Part shown: positions 13,275-21,034 of the stretch, piece by piece | How the letters are laid out: every line of letters begins with the position of its first letter | How positions within the stretch are numbered: the stretch's first letter is position 1 | Origin: CBDUQN01 sp965369375 | Lineage (GTDB): Bacteria; Krumholzibacteriota; Krumholzibacteriia; Krumholzibacteriales; Krumholzibacteriaceae | Reading direction: 5' to 3' | Assembly (NCBI GenBank): GCA_965369375.1 | Contig: CBDUQN010000029.1 | Span: 1 to 32,137 of the forward strand | DNA: 32,137 bases | Translations under genes and position numbers: made by a program | Notes under the pieces: model-generated | Databases searched by the model: none | What the model was told of the DNA's origin: nothing | The model's input: only the letters and a program-made list of their open reading frames with translations

Positions 13275-16043
13275 GTGTTGGAAAGCATAATCATACGAGG
13301 CGCCCGGGAACACAATCTCAAGGATATCGATCTCGAGCTTCCCCGCGGGAAGGTGATCGTCGTTACCGGCGTATCCGGTTCGGGAAAATCCTCACTCGCC
13401 TTCGACACCATTTATGCCGAGGGACAGCGGCGATACATCGAATCCATCTCGACGTACGCGCGGCAGTTTCTCGAGAAGCTCGGAAAACCCGATCTCGACG
13501 AAATCTCCGGGCTTAGCCCGACGATAGCCATCAAGCAGAAGAATACGGTGACGAGCGCGAGATCAACCGTCGGAACAGCCACGGAAATCTATGACTATCT
13601 CCGCCTTCTCTTCGCGAGGGTGGGAAAGATCATATGCCCCGAATGCGGTATCGAGGTCCGATCCCATACACCGACCGGTGTCGCCGGTGAAGTGGTAAAG
13701 CGCTACGAAGGAGAAGTGGTCTGTCTCTTCGTTTCATTGGGAAGATTCGATGTCGGGGAGTGGGAGGCGAAAAAGGGATACTTCCTCTCACGGGGATATA
13801 CGAGGCTTCTCGTAGAAGGGCAGCCCGTTCGGATCGATGATTTCCCGGATAAGAAGAGTGAGGGCAGCGAGATCGGACTGTTGCTCGATCGCCTCAAGGC
13901 GAGCAGAGAAAACAGATCGCGCATAGCAGAATCGGTAGAGCTTGCGTACCGCGAGCCGTCCGGGCGTATCGAGGTTCAGGACGTCTCGGGAAAGCGTTGT
14001 TTCACGTTCACGTATGCCCCCTCGTGTTCGTCATGCGGAAGATCTTTCGAACTGCCGACTCCGATTCTGTTCTCCTTCAACAGTCCGTATGGAGCGTGTC
14101 CCGAGTGCAGGGGCTTCGGTGACAGAATGGAATTTTCCGAGGAGCTGATCGTCCCCGACCCAAATCGCTCGCTCGAGGACAGGGCGATAGACCCATGGTC
14201 GAGAGAACGATTTTCGTACTTTCAATATGAGTTGCTCGAGATGTGCCGCGAGCGCGGCATCGCATCTAATATACCGTATGCCGAGCTCTCCGATGACGCG
14301 AAAACTCACATACTGCAGGGCGATGGCGAATACACGGGCGTCATACCGTTTCTCGAGAGAATGAGGGAGAAGAGTTACAAGAAGGGGCACCGGTTCTTTA
14401 CGAGAAAGTATATGGCGTTTACAACGTGTCGCGCGTGCCGTGGGGGAAGGCTTCGTCAGGAAGCGTACCATGTCAGGATAGCCGGGCATACGATAAGCGA
14501 TCTCGGTCGAATCGTACCCGATGAGCTCCTCCGTATCCTGGGGAAGGTGCCTTTCAGCGATCGGGAACGGCATATTGCGCGGGATATAATCTCGGAGCTC
14601 GAATCACGGCTGAGGTTCATGATCGACGTCGGGCTGGGTTACCTGACCCTCGATCGTCTGACGAGAACACTATCCGGCGGAGAGGCCCAGAGGATAAACC
14701 TGGCAAACTCTCTCGGCGCGAACCTCGTTGATGCTCTCTATATTCTCGACGAGCCGTCGATCGGATTGCACGCAGCGGATAACGAGCGGCTGATATCGGT
14801 GATGAAGCGTCTCAGGGATCTCGGCAACACGGTAATCGTGGTTGAGCATGATCCGGAGATCATCATGGCATCCGATTATCTCGTCGATCTCGGACCGGGT
14901 GCCGGCCGGGAAGGTGGGAGAGTGGTTTTCAGCGGTTCCATGGAGCAGGCATGCAGCGCAAAGATCGCAGGCTCGAAGACGTTCGAGTACCTCTTCGGCA
15001 AGCAGGCACAGGCGCTCGAGAAACGTGAAAGGAGGGCGAGCAGCGGAGATATTATTCTCACGGGAGTATCCGAGCACAACCTCAAGAGCATCGATGTGAA
15101 ATTCCCGCTTGGATGCCTCGTGTGCGTAACCGGTGTTTCCGGCTCCGGCAAGAGCACTCTCGTTGTCGACGTGCTGTACGGGGCGGTTTTGAGAAAGGCG
15201 AGGAAGCATGCTGCTTTGAAGAGCTGGAAAATCGACGGGCATGTCGATCGTATTCTGCTCGTGGATCAGAAACCGATAGGTACGACGCCCCGCTCGAATC
15301 CCATCACGTATATCAAGGGATTCTCTCATATCAGGGAAGTTTTTGCGAAACAGAAGCATTCGCTGCTCAGAGGGTATCTCCCGGGAAGATTCAGCTTCAA
15401 TAAATCGGGTGGGCGCTGCCCGCGGTGCCAGGGGATGGGTTACAAGAGGGTCGAAATGCATTTTATGGCGGATGTCTTCGTCCCCTGTGAGGAGTGTGAC
15501 GGGAAACGATTCAACAAGGAGACGCTGGAGGTTCGCTACAAGGGCAAGAACATCAGCGAAGTGCTCGACTTGACGGCTAGTGAGGCCCTTCTCTTTTTCG
15601 ATGAATTGCCCCAGCTTGGAGAAAAACTCTGGATTCTCACCAAAGTCGGACTCGGCTACCTCAAGCTCGGACAGCCGTCGAACACGCTCTCCGGCGGTGA
15701 AGCACAGCGGATGAAAATCGCCCGGGAGCTGGCTGAATCGAAAGGCGAGAAGAACGTCTACATACTCGACGAGCCGACAACGGGACTGCATATGTATGAC
15801 GTCGAGAAGCTGATGCTGGTGATCGAGGAACTCGTAAAGGCCGGGCATACCGTTGTCGTGATAGAGCATAATATGGAGGTTATCAGACAGGCCGACCATA
15901 TCATAGACCTCGGACCAGGAGGCGGTGACGATGGTGGAAAGGTTATTGCTTGTGGTACGATCGATAGAATCGTAAAATCGAAAAAATCCAAAACGGGCAG
16001 TTACCTGAAAGCGTACATCGAAAAGTATGTGCGGGAGAGATAA
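13275..16043 (+). CDS. uvrA: Excinuclease ABC subunit A
   Basis: The DNA damage sensor of nucleotide excision repair, acting with UvrB. The protein is 922 aa, close to the family's usual 940. The first Walker A is GVSGSGKSS (Lys38) and the second GVSGSGKST (Lys626). Two ABC signatures are present (LSGGEAQRINLANSLG and LSGGEAQRMKIARELA), with YILDEP Walker B segments. Zinc modules are visible at CPECG, CSSCGRSF with ACPEC, CRACRGGRL, and CPRCQGMGY with CEECDGKRFN. The start is GTG 13275 with GGAG seven bases upstream, giving VLESIIIRGAREHNL, the normal UvrA N-terminus; ATG 13233 lies in the promoter. galE begins at the base after its stop, so the two are co-transcribed. Confidence 0.97.
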   Translation: MLESIIIRGAREHNLKDIDLELPRGKVIVVTGVSGSGKSSLAFDTIYAEGQRRYIESISTYARQFLEKLGKPDLDEISGLSPTIAIKQKNTVTSARSTVGTATEIYDYLRLLFARVGKIICPECGIEVRSHTPTGVAGEVVKRYEGEVVCLFVSLGRFDVGEWEAKKGYFLSRGYTRLLVEGQPVRIDDFPDKKSEGSEIGLLLDRLKASRENRSRIAESVELAYREPSGRIEVQDVSGKRCFTFTYAPSCSSCGRSFELPTPILFSFNSPYGACPECRGFGDRMEFSEELIVPDPNRSLEDRAIDPWSRERFSYFQYELLEMCRERGIASNIPYAELSDDAKTHILQGDGEYTGVIPFLERMREKSYKKGHRFFTRKYMAFTTCRACRGGRLRQEAYHVRIAGHTISDLGRIVPDELLRILGKVPFSDRERHIARDIISELESRLRFMIDVGLGYLTLDRLTRTLSGGEAQRINLANSLGANLVDALYILDEPSIGLHAADNERLISVMKRLRDLGNTVIVVEHDPEIIMASDYLVDLGPGAGREGGRVVFSGSMEQACSAKIAGSKTFEYLFGKQAQALEKRERRASSGDIILTGVSEHNLKSIDVKFPLGCLVCVTGVSGSGKSTLVVDVLYGAVLRKARKHAALKSWKIDGHVDRILLVDQKPIGTTPRSNPITYIKGFSHIREVFAKQKHSLLRGYLPGRFSFNKSGGRCPRCQGMGYKRVEMHFMADVFVPCEECDGKRFNKETLEVRYKGKNISEVLDLTASEALLFFDELPQLGEKLWILTKVGLGYLKLGQPSNTLSGGEAQRMKIARELAESKGEKNVYILDEPTTGLHMYDVEKLMLVIEELVKAGHTVVVIEHNMEVIRQADHIIDLGPGGGDDGGKVIACGTIDRIVKSKKSKTGSYLKAYIEKYVRER

Positions 16044-17021
16044 ATGAAGATCCTCGTGACGGGCGGTGCCGGTTATATCGGAAGCGTTGTAACGGAAATT
16101 CTCATCGATGCAGGACATGATGTCGTGATCGTGGACAACCTTTCGACGGGTCACCGTGAGGCCGTTGATGAGCGGGCGCGCTTCCATGAAGGCGATCTCC
16201 TCGATGAATCGTTCATCAAACCTATCCTCACCGAAGGCGTCGAGGCCGTTTGTCATTTCGCGGCGTTTTCGCTCGTTTCGGAATCCGTAGCCGAGCCGCT
16301 CAAATATTACAGGAACAACATACAGGGGGCCGTTTCGCTCGTGAGCGCGATGAAAGACGCCGGGGTCGGCCATTTTCTCTTCTCCTCCACTGCGGCAGTG
16401 TACGGTGAACCCGAAGCCGTTCCCATAACGGAGGACGCGGTTCTCGAGCCGGTAAACTCATACGGGAACACAAAGCTCGCGATCGAGAGGCTGCTCGAGG
16501 ATTGCTCGATAGCCTGGGGGCTCAAAGCGCTCTCGCTCAGATATTTCAATGCCGCCGGAGCGAGTGAGAGATTCGGCGAGGACCATGATCCCGAAACGCA
16601 TCTCATCCCCCTCGTGCTCGATGCGGCGATGGGAACGAGAGGGGAGCTCGTCGTGTACGGGAGCGATTACGAAACCCCCGACGGTACGTGTCTGCGTGAC
16701 TATATCCATGTCAAGGATCTCGCTTCTGCGCACCTGCTCGGTCTCGAGAAGCTCATAGGCGGAATTACCGGCTCACTGAATCTCGGCAACGGAAGGGGGT
16801 TCTCCGTTCTCGAGGTTATCGAAGCCGCAGAACGTGTCACCGGTCTCGCTGTTCCGCACCGGATCGGAGAGCGGCGTCCCGGAGATCCGGCGATCCTTGT
16901 CGCCTCATCGGCGAGGGCCGAGAAACTGCTCGGGTGGGAACGGGCGTTTCCCGAGATCGAGGACATAATCAGGGATGCATATGCGTGGCGCAAACGATTC
17001 CCGCACGGTTACAGCCCCTGA
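16044..17021 (+). CDS. galE: UDP-glucose 4-epimerase
   Basis: An SDR-family epimerase of 325 aa that interconverts UDP-glucose and UDP-galactose (possibly the N-acetyl sugars), supplying LPS or capsule synthesis. The NAD-binding start is VTGGAGYIGS. The catalytic triad region is SSTAAVYG (Thr116 at the usual Ser position) with Tyr140-GNT-Lys144. YFNAAGA, DGTCLRDYIHVKDLA and RRPGDPA are typical GalE segments. The ATG directly follows the uvrA TAA stop with a GAGAG purine stretch as ribosome-binding site, so translation is probably coupled. No intrinsic terminator is seen after it. Confidence 0.95.
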   Translation: MKILVTGGAGYIGSVVTEILIDAGHDVVIVDNLSTGHREAVDERARFHEGDLLDESFIKPILTEGVEAVCHFAAFSLVSESVAEPLKYYRNNIQGAVSLVSAMKDAGVGHFLFSSTAAVYGEPEAVPITEDAVLEPVNSYGNTKLAIERLLEDCSIAWGLKALSLRYFNAAGASERFGEDHDPETHLIPLVLDAAMGTRGELVVYGSDYETPDGTCLRDYIHVKDLASAHLLGLEKLIGGITGSLNLGNGRGFSVLEVIEAAERVTGLAVPHRIGERRPGDPAILVASSARAEKLLGWERAFPEIEDIIRDAYAWRKRFPHGYSP

Positions 17022-17133
17022 CCCGGGCGGTTCTTGCGACATGTTAAATTTTTTACCATCTTCGGCTTAGGCGTTCCGCCGGAGGGCCGGATCGTTGCCA
17101 GAGACACCTCCTCGGCGGCATGCACGTTTAGCC

Positions 17134-17139
17134 TATAAT
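17134..17139 (+). promoter_or_regulatory. Possible -10 box upstream of the sensor kinase
   Basis: TATAAT is a perfect -10 but no -35 lies at 16-18 bp (CTCGGC at the expected place). The 240-bp gap 17022-17261 holds nothing else I can support. It has a short palindrome GTGCC-CAT-GGCAC near 17213-17225, a TTGACA at 17238-17243 with no -10 downstream, and a nine-base direct repeat GGCGCCGTT (17195 and 17252) that may be chance. Confidence 0.3.
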
Positions 17140-17261
17140 CCGCATAGTAGAAACAAGTTAGATTCCTCACTTAATCTGGATTCTCAGGTGATTGGGCGCC
17201 GTTCCCAGCTGCGTGCCCATGGCACATAAGTTGCGTTTTGACATTGTGAAAGGCGCCGTTG

Positions 17262-19346
17262 ATGTTTGATTTCATGCGGCGCACGGGAAGCGTGCGGCGA
17301 AAAACCGGGATAGCAAAGATGAAATTCAAAGAACTGATGCAGCTCAAGGGGGAACTCGTAGAATCCATTCGCGACGAGTCGATGATGAAACGCGCACTTC
17401 GGTCCCTATCAGAGCTTTCGAAAGGAGAGCTCTGCGCTTTTTACACGGAAGAAGACGATTACTACATCTCTATCATGCTCGAGAGCAGAGAGCTGACGAC
17501 ATGCTTGCCGGAGATAAGAGAGAAGCTCAAAACCGCATATCAGATGTTTACAAACAGCTCATCGGAGCGCGGCGATGTCCACGAAAATGTTTACTACCTC
17601 ACCGAAGAGATGAACGTCGCCATTCTCGTGGGGAATGTGAGGGTGGAGAGCTACTTTATCGTTCCGGTGATAGACGAATCGACGGTTCGTGGCGTTCTCT
17701 TTATCGGCAGCCCGCGTAAGGACGCTTTCAACAGGAATGATATCCGTCGATTTCGAGAACTGGCCGAAGAGGGGAGTGGAGAGAGGGCGGTCACGCCGGC
17801 TTTAGACGGGGCTTGTGAGTTCATCGGATTGCTGCTCGAAGCTCTTCCCTACGGCGCGGCATATGTATCTCTGGAAGGGCAGGTGCATCGTGCAAACGAT
17901 CTCTTCGGATCGGTCCTCAAGACGGGCCGTTCTCATCCTGAGACGATTTATGAGATCAGCCACTTTTCTCCATTCAACATCAGCCGTATATGGGATGAAT
18001 TCAAGGTTGGTGGCCGAAATTTAATCGAACGCGAACTGATTGGTTCGGGAACTGCAGAGCGTTCGATTGCAGTGACCTTTGTGAGACTTTCGGGGCTCTC
18101 GGATGAATATGATGTGCTTCTTATATTGCGGGATACGACGGCATTCCATGAGCGTGAACGCGCGAAGGAGGAGATGCTTGCAACCGTTGCTCATGAGATC
18201 AGGACTCCGATGACCGCGCTCAAGAACTCGCTGGGAATCATCCTCGGCAGCACGTCGAGGAGAGCTGCATACTGTGATCAGCAGCAACCGGGCGCCTTTA
18301 ACGCGGAGAAACGCTTTCTAGAGATGGCGCTGCGAACGATCAGCAGGCTGGAAATGCTCGTCGATGGTTTGATTGATGTATCTACGGTCAGGAAGGCGGA
18401 TCGTCCTCTCGAGCTCGATCTCGTGAGCGCCGAGCAATTCCTCGAAGAGGCTTCGCTGCTCTTCATTGAGCCGATGCGTAAGAAGGGGATACAATTCTCC
18501 GTCGCCGTAGATGAACGGGCTGCGGAGATCGTTTTCGACCGTGACCGTATGGAGCAGATCATACAAAACCTGCTCGCCAACGCCATGAAAAACGTCCCAT
18601 CGGGCGGCAGCATCTCTGTTTCCGTATCTCCCCTTGATTCGGTGATCGATGATAAATTCCCGCTGATTCCCTGGAAGTATCTTTCGCCTCCGCAGTTCAT
18701 CGAGCTCTGTGTCTTGGATACGGGAACCGGCATTCCGCGCAAGGTCATTGACGATATCAATCCGTTGCCTGAGAGAAGAGGCACGATAAGGAAGCCGGGT
18801 CGCGGGCTCGGGCTGTATATAGCGAAAAAATTGATGCAGCAACACGGCGGGGTGCTCGTCGCGGAGAGGCGGGAAGATGGAGGCAGCGCCGTCCATCTGT
18901 ACCTTCCGGCAGATCAGAAGACGCGCACGATCATTCAAACCGTCTACGGTGTGGATCAATACATCGACAGGATGATCGACAAAGGATTGTCTCCTGTCCT
19001 CTATACAATCACCAAGGAAGGAGAGGAAACCTGGATGGAGGCGCTCGCCGGGTGGGAGACGAAACCCGTTTTGAATCCCGACAGGGATGAGATCGCTCGT
19101 GAAGGTGTTTTTCTCTGGTCGCTCGGCAATTCGTTCGCGATAGCGGTCACAGCGGAGAAGCGATACATGAGGGATCCATCGTTACTTGCCGGCGGAGCCG
19201 GTGACTGGCGGAAACCGCTCGCCGGTTTGCAATCCCGGAAGATTCGGGTGGGTTGGGCGATAGGTCCCAGGGATGGCACGAGTTATTCAACATTGATCTC
19301 TGTTTCTCTCGGCAGAGCCGTGGAAGAAACGGTAGCGATGACGTAG
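17262..19346 (+). CDS. Sensor histidine kinase with GAF-like, PAS, kinase and novel C-terminal regions
   Basis: A protein of 694 aa, apparently cytoplasmic (no membrane segments seen). Residues about 30-175 resemble a GAF sensor. About 190-300 is a PAS-like domain ending in ILRDTTAFHERERAKEE. The HisKA domain has VAHEIRTPM with phospho-acceptor His311. The HATPase domain contains NLLANAMKNVP (N box), LDTGTGIP (G1) and GRGLGLYIAKKLM (G2). After the ATPase, about 130 residues follow with no family I recognise. The ATG at 17262 has AAAGG eight bases upstream; ATG 17319 is an alternative. A receiver protein follows 13 bp after the stop, so the two form a two-component pair. The signal sensed is unknown. 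Confidence 0.88.
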   Translation: MFDFMRRTGSVRRKTGIAKMKFKELMQLKGELVESIRDESMMKRALRSLSELSKGELCAFYTEEDDYYISIMLESRELTTCLPEIREKLKTAYQMFTNSSSERGDVHENVYYLTEEMNVAILVGNVRVESYFIVPVIDESTVRGVLFIGSPRKDAFNRNDIRRFRELAEEGSGERAVTPALDGACEFIGLLLEALPYGAAYVSLEGQVHRANDLFGSVLKTGRSHPETIYEISHFSPFNISRIWDEFKVGGRNLIERELIGSGTAERSIAVTFVRLSGLSDEYDVLLILRDTTAFHERERAKEEMLATVAHEIRTPMTALKNSLGIILGSTSRRAAYCDQQQPGAFNAEKRFLEMALRTISRLEMLVDGLIDVSTVRKADRPLELDLVSAEQFLEEASLLFIEPMRKKGIQFSVAVDERAAEIVFDRDRMEQIIQNLLANAMKNVPSGGSISVSVSPLDSVIDDKFPLIPWKYLSPPQFIELCVLDTGTGIPRKVIDDINPLPERRGTIRKPGRGLGLYIAKKLMQQHGGVLVAERREDGGSAVHLYLPADQKTRTIIQTVYGVDQYIDRMIDKGLSPVLYTITKEGEETWMEALAGWETKPVLNPDRDEIAREGVFLWSLGNSFAIAVTAEKRYMRDPSLLAGGAGDWRKPLAGLQSRKIRVGWAIGPRDGTSYSTLISVSLGRAVEETVAMT

Positions 19347-19359
19347 AAAGGAGAAAGGA

Positions 19360-19773
19360 ATGAAGGGAACAAAGATCCTTATTGTCGAAGACGATATGGA
19401 TATCGTTGAAACTCTCAAATACAGCCTGGAGCTCAGGGGTTTCAACGTGGATGTGGCGTACGACGGACTGCACGCGTTGCGCAAGGCGCGAAAGAGCGAG
19501 TGCGACCTCATGCTCCTCGACATTATGCTCCCCGGAAAGAACGGTTACGAGGTGTCGAGAATCCTGAAGGAAGAGATGGAGCAGGAAAAACTGAAACCGT
19601 TTAAGATCATTGTGATAACAGCGAGAAAGGTCGATACGCCGGAGCGCGAGGATTTTCTGTCAACGTGGTCGAAGGCCGATGAGTACATATATAAGCCATT
19701 CGAAATCGATGACCTCATTGCGAGAATCGTCAAGCATCTGAAAGACGCGAAGCAGACAGCCGATACGGCGTAA
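19360..19773 (+). CDS. Single-domain response regulator (CheY-like receiver)
   Basis: A receiver domain of 137 aa with no output domain. It has the acidic pocket EDD (Glu10-Asp12), phospho-acceptor Asp54 in LLDIMLPGKNGYE, Thr87 in VITAR and Lys112 in YIYKPF. It is probably phosphorylated by the adjacent histidine kinase and acts through protein contacts or as a phosphorelay carrier. The segment between beta-4 and alpha-4 (RKVDTPEREDFLSTWSKAD) is longer than usual. AAAGGAG lies before the ATG. Confidence 0.93.
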   Translation: MKGTKILIVEDDMDIVETLKYSLELRGFNVDVAYDGLHALRKARKSECDLMLLDIMLPGKNGYEVSRILKEEMEQEKLKPFKIIVITARKVDTPEREDFLSTWSKADEYIYKPFEIDDLIARIVKHLKDAKQTADTA

Positions 19774-19851
19774 TATTCGCGATCGATACGTTCCAGGGAT
19801 AGGGAGGCGCGCGAATCGGGCACTAACCATATGAGTCGGGGCTTGGGATAG

Positions 19852-20544
19852 ATGATTGAGACCAAGAGAAAGAAGAATCGCCAGGCGTACGAATACCTCG
19901 TCAGCGTGTTTGACAACTCTCCGGTGGCGCTGATATCGCTTGATACGAGGTTGCGCATCATACTATTCAACAGGGCGGCACAGGAACTTACGGGTTTCAG
20001 CAGCTATGAAGTAATTGGATGCCGGGTTACCAGGATCATACGGTACCGCAGACTCAAGAACATTCTCACACTGCTTCGAAGACGCAAGAAGGTCTCCTTC
20101 GAAGGATACGTGACGAAGTTGACGGGAAACGAGGAAAGCGAGATTCCCGTGAGGCTTCGAATATCTCCCATACTCGATGACGAGGAGCGGTTGATGGGGA
20201 TTCTTCTGCTCGCTTCCGATCTGCGGGAGATCAACCGGCTCCAGGCGAAACTTCTCGAGTCGGAACGGCTTGCGGCGATCACGGATCTGGCGGTGAGCGT
20301 GAACCATGAAATCAACAATCCCCTCTGTTCGATCCTCGGAAATACGCAACTGATCCTGATGGAAAAGGAGCGGCTCGATCCACGGATGATCAGGGGACTC
20401 GAAAATATAGAGAAAGAAACGGTCAGGATACAGGAGGTGGCACGGCGACTTGCCAGAATTTCGAAACCTGTCTTGAAGGAGTACGTGGACGGAAAGGAAA
20501 TGATCGATATCGAGCATTCGGAACTAGACCGCAACACCGACTGA
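19852..20544 (+). CDS. PAS-HisKA protein lacking the ATPase domain
   Basis: A protein of 230 aa. Residues about 14-125 form a PAS domain (FDNSPVALISLDTRLRIILF, NRAAQELTGFSSYEVIG). After a linker helix, about 135-210 is a HisKA dimerisation domain of the NtrB type with VNHEINNPL. The frame then stops at 20544, and no HATPase-coding sequence follows in any frame before the tRNA. It therefore cannot autophosphorylate alone. It may receive phosphate from the nearby kinase, act as a histidine phosphotransfer partner for the receiver 78 bp upstream, or be a 3'-truncated relic. The frame and codon use are normal, which favours a functional protein. Confidence 0.82.
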   Translation: MIETKRKKNRQAYEYLVSVFDNSPVALISLDTRLRIILFNRAAQELTGFSSYEVIGCRVTRIIRYRRLKNILTLLRRRKKVSFEGYVTKLTGNEESEIPVRLRISPILDDEERLMGILLLASDLREINRLQAKLLESERLAAITDLAVSVNHEINNPLCSILGNTQLILMEKERLDPRMIRGLENIEKETVRIQEVARRLARISKPVLKEYVDGKEMIDIEHSELDRNTD

Positions 20545-20569
20545 AGTGGGGCTACCGCTCAAGAAACTG

Positions 20570-20597
20570 TTGACAATTCAGCTTGAAGGATTATCAT
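20570..20597 (+). promoter_or_regulatory. Promoter of tRNA-Phe
   Basis: A perfect TTGACA (20570-20575) and TATCAT (20592-20597) are spaced 16 bp apart, ten bases before the mature 5' end of the tRNA. Confidence 0.7.
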
Positions 20598-20607
20598 TTA
20601 GCGCCGT

Positions 20608-20683
<76 letters not shown>

Positions 20684-20742
20684 TTTCATTGTGCTGCAAT
20701 CCTGTGCCAATCCGTGAGTGGAACCAATTAACGGGAATTGTA

Positions 20743-20772
20743 TTGACAGAAAAATAAGCGCTGTTTTATTTT
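20743..20772 (+). promoter_or_regulatory. Promoter of the small protein-carboxyltransferase unit
   Basis: TTGACA (20743-20748) and TATTTT (20767-20772) are spaced 18 bp apart. The same layout and hexamers occur upstream of the redox operon at 23058. Transcription would start about 25 bases before ATG 20807. Confidence 0.6.
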
Positions 20773-20806
20773 CTGGGTACGCTACGAAACCATGTGAGGC
20801 GGGGAG

Positions 20807-21007
20807 ATGGATAATACAATTCTTGCTGTGATCTCGGCGGCTGTCGAGGCTTACATCGAAACTGAAAAAATCGAGAGCCAGAAACGCTTCGGGCAGAAAC
20901 TCAATCCATGGAAGATGGCCGCCCGGCGCGAAACAATGGGCAAGCGCAATCTGACGGTGCGCGGCAATCCAGCCCGCGTGCGGCTTCGCAGGTTCAGCCT
21001 GGTTTAG
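20807..21007 (+). CDS. Small conserved-looking protein linked to the biotin carboxyltransferase
   Basis: A basic protein of 66 aa. The N-terminal amphipathic stretch ILAVISAAVEAYIETE is followed by NPWKMAARRETMGKR. The A-A-V-x-A-Y then W-x-x-A-x-R-x-x-x-M pattern recalls the cytoplasmic end of OadG-family gamma subunits of sodium-pumping decarboxylases and other small carboxylase-associated subunits, but without their membrane helix. GAGG lies seven bases before the ATG, and it is 27 bp upstream of the carboxyltransferase gene. A role as a small assembly or linking subunit is inference. Confidence 0.65.
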   Translation: MDNTILAVISAAVEAYIETEKIESQKRFGQKLNPWKMAARRETMGKRNLTVRGNPARVRLRRFSLV

Positions 21008-21034
21008 CTCTGATATTGCGATCTTCGCCCGAGT

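Noticed and set aside
14670..16373. A 567-codon open frame on the minus strand
   Set aside because: It lies antiparallel to uvrA and galE, both of which have full family motifs. It has no recognisable domain and arises from codon bias.
17022..17080. Terminator after galE
   Set aside because: GC-rich stretches occur but no stable stem followed by a T-run on the plus strand could be drawn.
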